From positions 1 to 64,000 of the forward strand of contig JAJQXZ010000031.1 in NCBI GenBank assembly GCA_021613375.1: DNA of 64,000 nucleotides, given 5' to 3'. Shown piece by piece: positions 57,401 through 64,000 of the stretch (within the stretch, counting starts at the first letter, position 1; every line of letters starts with the position of its first letter). The translations under genes and the position numbers were made by a program. Source of the stretch: Megaleporinus macrocephalus. Its lineage: Eukaryota > Chordata > Actinopteri > Characiformes > Anostomidae. The notes beneath the pieces are model-generated. The model worked only from the letters and a program-made list of their open reading frames with translations, ran no database searches and was not told the origin of the DNA.

Positions 57401-57735
57401 ACACAATCCCAATCCCAAAGAACTTGGGACTGGGGCAACAAAAGGCTAGTACAGAAACTAAACTTGATGCCGCTTTGCGTGGGTCTAGATCTACTGCATA
57501 TTTATAGCATTGTTTACCTCAGCCTGTTAGCTTAGTGATTGCATACCAGTTACATTGTGTATGTATGTTTCATTAATAGCTAAAGCTACAAAACAGAATG
57601 CTGAATAGCACACAGTAAGCTTTGTAGGCTTCCGATAACCTTATTTTCAGACCCTTAGCAGCTTAGAGGAGCCCAAACTTTGAGAAACTAGATGTTTAAC
57701 TTGTTAAATGGTCTGACATTAATGACTTAACAACT

Positions 57736-58325
57736 AGACTGATATAGATACTGTATAATGGAGCTGATGTGATGTGTAGACTGATATAGATACTGTATAA
57801 TGGAGCTGATGTGATGTGTAGACTGATATAGATACTGTATAATGGAGCTGATGTGATGTATAGACTGATATAGATACTGTATAATGGTGCTGATGTGATG
57901 TATAGACTGATGTAGAGACTGTATAATGGAGTTGATGTGATGTGTAGACTGATATAGATACTGTATAATGAGGCTGATGTGATGTGTAGACTGATACAGA
58001 TACTGTATAATGAGGCTGATGTGATGTGTATTCTGATATAGATACTGTATAATGGAGCTGATGTGATGTGTATTCTGATATAGATACTGTATAATGGAGC
58101 TGATGTGATGTGTAGACTGATATAGATACTGTATAATGGAGCTGATGTGATGTGTAGACTGATATAGATACTGTATAATGAGGCTGATGTGATGTGTAGA
58201 CTGATATAGATACTGTATAATGGAGCTGATGTGATGTGTATTCTGATATAGATACTGTATAATGGAGCTGATGTGTTGTGTAGACTGATATAGATACTGT
58301 ATAATGAAGCCGATGTGATGTGAAT
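57736..58325. repeat. 42-bp minisatellite, 14 units
   Basis: Unit AGACTGATATAGATACTGTA then TAATGGAGCTGATGTGATGTGT. The length is almost constant, so two minus-strand frames stay open (14-residue repeats such as HITSAPLYSIYISL). Variants (TATTCTGATATAG, ATGAGGCTGATG, GATGTAGAGACTG) are scattered. No coding evidence. Confidence 0.94.
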
Positions 58326-58619
58326 GCGTCCTGGTATGGGGTGAAGTGTAAGTAAGTCAGCAACCCCTCCCTCCCTCCATGCTCCCATCCCCCATTTGAG
58401 CCACAGTTATGAAAGAGTAAGAAGTCACGCCCCTGAAATCAGATTTGTATGTGTCTCAACTTGCCTTTCATCACATTCCACTTTCTCGGAGTCACAAAGT
58501 GAGTCTGCAGGTCACACTGGCGCTCATCTGCGTGCTTTTACCAAAAGGTATGAAACTTCATCTCCAGCAGGTGTGAAGAATGTTAGATTCAGTATTACAT
58601 TTACTTCAGCAGTTTAGCT

Positions 58620-58800
58620 CCTCAGTATGAATTTAGCCAATCCCAGCGTCATCCATCAAAGGCGGGGTACACTATGAACAGATGGAACACATGGTCAACA
58701 CACACTTACACCTACGGGCAATTCAGAGTCAGTAATCAACCTAACATGCATGTGTTTGGACTGTTGGAGGAAACCAGAGTACCCGGAGGAAACCCACAAG
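58620..58800 (+). mobile_element. Short copy of the dispersed fish repeat
   Basis: CACACTTACACCTACGGGCA, TAACATGCATGTGTTTGGAC and CCAGAGTACCCGGAGGAAAC, the same order as at 2870-2990. Confidence 0.7.
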
Positions 58801-60394
58801 TTACAAGATACCAAATACTAAGAAATTCTGCAACAATAACTGTACTAATTGTTAAAGATTGTCATTGTTATGTTGATAAGAATCAATAACCTATGATCTG
58901 TCACGAAAGACTAGAAAGAAGTGGTGGCTAGTGTGTTGCTGCAGAGGTAAACAGCACAGTGAGTTCTGTACGCATGAACTAAGCGTTACAGTAATGATGT
59001 TTAAGTTAAAGTCAGCAGGAACACCCTTTTCCTCCTTAATGTAAAGCATTTCAGAGTAAATCAGGGGAGCATCTCTGGAATCAGTAACTGTGGGCCGGAG
59101 ACGATTTGATTCTTAAGGATTTGATTGGATGGTGAAAAGTGGCTGTAGGGGATCCGACTGTTTGGCAGGAATGCTAAAGCCAATAAATAAATAAATAATC
59201 AGGTTTTTTCTTACCCTGCGTTCACAACAGCAGCGACTTTTTGCTGCTTATTGCCCAAATGGCCTGTGGGTGTTTCTGAACTTAAGCTGACCTTTGAGTG
59301 ACATGGTTTCACTGAGGTTTCATTTGAGTAAATGCTATGGCAGTACAGCATACTTTACTGGCTAGTACGAACAGAGTATATAGATAAAAACAACATTTTG
59401 ACCAAAAATCTGATATCTTTTTTTTTTTAAATCACAAATCAGACATTTTCCTGCTAAAAATATAAATCCTGGAGCAAAATAGCTTGTTTACAAATTCAGT
59501 CCCTGCTTCGTGCTGTGAGCACTGCAGCACAGTGCCACCAGAGGTCTCACTCCCCTGCACTCATCCCAGCACACCATCACCTACACCTGTGACTCTTAGC
59601 AGGCACATATACAGTATATATATTTACTAGTGCCTCAGATGGACTGTATGTGTTTATGTGTACACCATCTCACCATCATCTCAGCCAAATATCTGAACTG
59701 CTCACTCCTGTTAATGTGGGTTTTTTAGCCTAAATGAGCTAAAAGAAATAAAAATAACTTAAAAAAAACACCAGATAAACACAAAACTTTTAATACTCTA
59801 CATAAAATACTCATTATCAAGATTCTTTCTTCCTTTCTCTCAAATTGCAATTACAGTCAATGCAAACAATCTAGACCTGTGTCTAGAAGCACTGCGTTTA
59901 CTCTGATTACCCTCGGCTAATGTTGTGGAATTAATTAGATATTTTGGTCTATTATAATTACAATTATGGAACATTTACATGACATAGTTTCTATGATGTC
60001 CTACTTGGATATGTCATTGTTCGACATGTCAATGCTGCTATCTTTTTTATATTTGATATTTATTTTTTTATTTTGAACCAAAGATACAGCACATTTGAGT
60101 TGGGTCTATTATTTATTCATGGGTAAAAATGAGTGGTTATCATTAGGAAGGCATGTTTTTATCTATTTTTCTGACCTCCTGGATCTTTGCTGAGTGTAAA
60201 AACTTTGATGTTTGATATTGTGTTCAGGGCATGATAAGAACTTCAGATGAGACTCCTCATATCTCACTCAGGCTTTCAGCTCCAGTTAGAAAATAGTAAC
60301 TCCAGTTAGTTTTTCTCAGTGTTTTGGGAATTGTAGTGCTCTGATCACTGGGGGTACCGAGGTAGTGGCTAAATAGCCAGTACCTACAAGGAAC
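58801..60394. other. Intergenic DNA, nothing recognised
   Basis: AT-rich sequence with poly-T (59409-59420) and poly-A (59760-59769) runs. No exon, RNA gene or complete element seen. Confidence 0.45.
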
Positions 60395-62190
60395 TTCAAC
60401 AATTTCAAGATGTTGCTAACGTCCACAATCAATTCTTACACAACTACAGTAGAACAGCCCCGTCTGGTCCTCTGGTCCTCTCAAGCTCAGTCAGTCCTTG
60501 AGTCCTTAAAGAAAACATACTCAACAGCTCCCATTATGAAACACCCTGACGCTTCCGATGTGGGCGTCGGAGCTGTACTGTCACAACGTGTGGTTACCCC
60601 TAGCAAGTTACACGTAATTACGGGTTCGGAGACAAACAACTGTTAGCTATGAAGCCTGCCTTGGAAGAGGGGTGCCATTGGCTAGAGGGAGCTAATCACC
60701 CTGTTTTGGTCCACACAGATCTCAAGAGACTCTCAAGAGACTCAACCCCACACCAGGCTCACTGGTCTTTATTCTTCTCGCGATGTGATTTCACCATAAC
60801 CTATCGACCTGGTTCTTGTAACACCAAGCCTAATGCCTTATCCCGTCTCTACCAAAGCCCTGAATCCTCCTCCGATAAACAACATACTTTGCACCTATGT
60901 GTTGTGGTAGCTCACATTAGATAAGAGATAGACAGAAAACATATATTCATTATTACAGAACTCTGGAACACCTACACAATGCCCCACAGGTAAGATGTAT
61001 GTTCCAAAACAGGGCAGAGACAGAGTCATTACGTGGGTCCACTCATCCTTGTCTTCTGGTCACCCTAAGGAAACACAAGCTCCCCAACCTTTAAACTCCT
61101 CCTTTCTATCATTACATGCTCTATATAAACCACTCCTCTGGCCTTACCTTCTCGTGACGAAATTCCAAAAATTCCAAAATCGTACTCATTCTTCCCTTGG
61201 CAAATGGGGGGGGGGGGTCTGGCTTCAAAACCTAGCAGCAGAAGCCACCCAGAACTCCAGCCCCAAGTTTCTCAGAGTTCCCCCTCCTTGCCTTGCCTTA
61301 GTGGTCCGCACTGCGCAAAGTTCTGTTGGGAAAAATTGCATAGATTGACATTGGTGGGGACCTATGAATGCACCCCCACCGCTGTGTGCCAAAGCTTAGC
61401 ATTGGCATTAACGCTATTATGATGGACTTGTTAGTGAACTTGACTTAAAAACAGCTCTTTATGTCCACCCTCTTCTTTTTTGCTGCCATCCTCACTCGCT
61501 TTTCACACCCATGTGTCACCCACGCACTGTGAGTCTTATTTGACTGGAAAGTTCTCCTTCCAGTTTTGGCACTGCTAACAATCAGACGTAGCTACCGAGT
61601 CTCACGTGTGACAGCAGGGAAAGACACAGCCAATCACACTGGCCATATGTGTTACATGGAGGTAGGACCCTTTATGCACCTCTAGGTTAATGAGATGTTG
61701 GCAGATTGGGGGGGGTATTTTTGGAGGGGATCAAATTATTGGTGGGGACAGTTCAGTAATCGCTGGATATTGGCGGGGACACGTCACTTCCGTCCATGCT
61801 AGTCCTACGCCCTTGGTCGATGTCCTGCTCCAGTTGTTCACAAAGCAAAACTCTCAAAACACTCCTGTCTGGTAAACTCATGCCTTTATCTGTCCCATCA
61901 TGCCCATGGTGACCTATCACAGCAGACTTTGTAACAGATCTTCCTCTGTCCCAAGGTTACACCACTATAGTGACAGATTTTCAAGTGGTATCAGATTCAT
62001 CCCATTCAAAGTTCTTCCCACAGCGTTTCAAACTGAGCCTCTTTCAACATGTTTTTCATCTCTTTGGTATCCCTGAAGATGTAGTTTCAGATCATGGCCC
62101 ACAATTAATCTCTCAACTTTGGACTGCCTTTTTTAAATGAGTGGGTGTTACTGGTTATCACCCCCAGTCTATTGGACAGTGCGAGTGAGT
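60395..62190 (+). mobile_element. Ty3/gypsy retrotransposon pol remnant (RNase H and integrase)
   Basis: In broken frames: ALKKTYSTAPIMKHPD-like (here LESLKKTYSTAPIMKHPD), [52 protein letters not shown] (RNase H region), then YVPKQGRDRVITWVHSSLSS and, after an insertion, TDLPLSQGYTTI, LFQHVFHLFGIPEDVVSDHG and GYHPQSIGQCE (integrase core). The stretch between KHPD and ASDVG that holds a catalytic Asp in this family is deleted. It is dead. LTRs were not identified. Confidence 0.8.
61200..61810. mobile_element. Insertion interrupting the gypsy integrase
   Basis: Integrase similarity stops near 61180 and resumes near 61840. The right end, inverted, reads CCAAGGGCGTAGGACTAG...TGTCCCCGCCAATATCC, like the 'AAGGGCGTGG...GGGACAC' debris at 51325-51370. 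The left end starts near a run of ten G's. Class not certain. Confidence 0.5.
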
Positions 62191-63849
62191 GAATCATGAA
62201 AAAAAATACCCCAAACTCTCTCATCAGTTCCTCTACATGACACTCCTCCAGCATATTCTAGGATACCTACCTCCACTCGTGCGGTGGTCAGTGAACCTCT
62301 CTGATGACAGCAGTTGACGAATGAATGTCCATAAGTGAGCAGGTCTGGGAACAGTTTCACTAAGGCATTGACATGGTCTTGTGGAGATGCAAGAGACAAC
62401 GCTGACCAACGCAGAGTAGACGCACCCATAGACTCCTCCAGAGAACAGGTCTGGCTGTTGACCAGGGACTTCTGGGTTTCAAAGCACCAAATGTATTGGT
62501 CTGTTTAAAGTCAGTTGGAAGATCAGTGATGTTACACTTACCTGCTCAGTGTTGTGTATCTAACCCCTTTCATGTCAACTTGAAAACTTGTGGTTTCAGG
62601 TCTCCTTGATGAGGCCACGCCCAACAATAACCCTTAATTAATTGTAAAAGGAGCCCAGGTCTACGCGGGACTCCAGAAGAAGATTAGGTGATCTTCAGTA
62701 CCTTGTAAATTGGGAGGGGTACGGTGCTGAGGAGAAGTGTTGGGTCCCCACTGGAGATGTATTGGATCTGGATTTGAAGTCTAGAAAACTGCTATGCTGC
62801 CTGCAAACTGGTTTAAGAAGTCTATCTCTGTGTCATGAATTAATGAAGTGAACTGAACTCAATCTATAAAACTTGAGTCTCCCCTTCATGCTGGTCTCTC
62901 TGCTCTGCTCTATCCTTTTCTTATGAACCTAACTGCTGATCAAGCACCTTTAACATTTTCCTCTGTGGCTTTATGACTAGCAGAGTTGTGCATTACACGT
63001 TGACCCAAATGCAGAGACTACAATGTAATGACCTAAATAACTTCAATAAACTGCATGGCTGCTATAAGTAGTCCAGTCTATTTACATCTGCTACACTACA
63101 GTATTTGAAGCTCTTAATCACAGACGATGGTTTGTTTACACACGCCGTCACATTTTGACACTGAAACTATTTTTACAAGAATTTATTTTTGTGTGGGGCA
63201 GTGAAAAAACTGATTGTCAGTTTATTTTTAATTGTAATGCATGAGATTTTTTCTAGTCTTTGATGTTCAGAAATCCCAGCAGTGGTTGATAAGTCATTTA
63301 GCTAGCCACAAATGTCAGCAACACGCTAGCTCATTTCTTAACAACATGAATAAAGAGGTTTATAACCTTATATTCTAAAACCCCACACTGATGAATGATA
63401 ACCTGAGGTGCTATGTAGATTAAGCTGGTATCTGGACACTTTATCTTTATAAACATATAAATAAGCGTCTGGTTCTGTTGAATACATTGATATAAATGAG
63501 TGTGTGTTGTTATAAACGTGTAAAGAGGGCCAGAGAGTAAACAGAGAGTAAACAGAGCACAGAGTGCTGTGGAACATTTGTAACCAAACCCGAAACAGCT
63601 CATCTATAAAAGCTGTGCAAACCAAAACCACAACAAAAAACTTGTGCATGGTGGGAGATGGTGGTCCAGCGTGGGTATGTTTTTTCTGTCACTAACATCT
63701 ATATGCAAATGTGTGCAGATTTCCTGTTCATGTACTTTTTGGTTTTTGTATGACTCGCGTGCTATGGCCAGCTCTTACAGCCTCAAGTCAAACCTTTTCA
63801 ATCTAATGCATTTTAAATGTCCTATTTAGAACTAATCCTGTGTTTATCA

Positions 63850-63850
<1 letters not shown>
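62191..63850. other. Intergenic DNA, nothing recognised
   Basis: It may include further decayed parts of the gypsy element (an 86-codon minus-strand frame at 62169-62429), but I could not match them. No gene seen. Confidence 0.4.
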
Positions 63851-63851
<1 letters not shown>

Positions 63852-63930
<79 letters not shown>

Positions 63931-63935
63931 TTTTT
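63852..63935. repeat. (TA)n followed by poly-T
   Basis: About 30 TA steps and then 23 T's. Confidence 0.9.
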
Positions 63936-64000
63936 CAGTCTAAGAAGTCTCTCAGTGTAGTAAAACACGGACACCCTTGACTGTAGTTTTGCTTTATCTA

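Noticed and set aside
57696..58388. Minus-strand frames of 209 and 230 codons with 14-residue repeats
   Set aside because: By-products of a 42-bp tandem repeat, open in two frames at once.

Overview
This is eukaryotic, almost certainly teleost fish, genomic DNA. The evidence is split genes with GT/AG introns, AATAAA poly(A) signals, long CA, TA, GA and GTGA microsatellites, and fish-type transposons (L2-like LINE, LINE 3' tails, several Tc1-like elements, hAT, PIF/Harbinger, Ty3/gypsy). The type of dispersed repeats hints at an ostariophysan fish, but that is only an impression.

The only convincing host genes form a minus-strand tandem cluster of short Ly6/uPAR (LU, three-finger) genes, called A to E here: A 5033-6872, B 23937-26838, C 35570-38231, D 46392-50102 and E 54173-55479. 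A dead relic, psi-B, lies at about 17.5 kb. All five share one plan. Exon 1 (49 bp) encodes a signal peptide starting MKTLV or similar. Exon 2 (108-111 bp) carries cysteines 1-5. Exon 3 (180-191 bp) carries cysteines 6-10 and an almost invariant hydrophobic GPI-anchor-type tail. They also share a CACCC-like box plus a TATA-like run upstream of the ATG, and a poly(A) signal about 150 bp after the stop. B, C, D and E read through; A has a one-base frameshift in exon 3 that a downstream acceptor could bypass.

Layout: 1-8.7 kb holds minisatellites and two inverted LINE 3' ends around gene A. 8.9-10 kb is DNA-transposon debris. 10.1-16.6 kb is a repeat block: a 29-bp array, a 1.8-kb minisatellite, an L2-like LINE whose C-terminal coding part is expanded into 33 exact-length 48-bp units, and a 0.74-kb purine tract. 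16.6-21.6 kb is the decayed psi-B duplicon. 21.7-28 kb is gene B and flanks. 28-39 kb and 39-50 kb are two copies of a recent segmental duplication carrying genes C and D with their transposons. 50-55.5 kb holds more transposon debris, an 11-bp array and gene E. 56-57.2 kb is a PIF/Harbinger element with a SANT-like gene remnant. 57.7-58.3 kb is a 42-bp array. 60.4-62.2 kb is a broken Ty3/gypsy pol.

The main biology is a young, still-expanding family of secreted or GPI-anchored three-finger proteins. The C/D pair sits in nearly identical DNA, yet exon 3 differs mostly at amino-acid-changing positions. A hAT insertion present in the C and D units but absent from the B unit (empty site visible) orders the duplications. 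A second theme is transposon-derived sequence repeatedly becoming minisatellite DNA. Percent identities were judged by eye, not computed.
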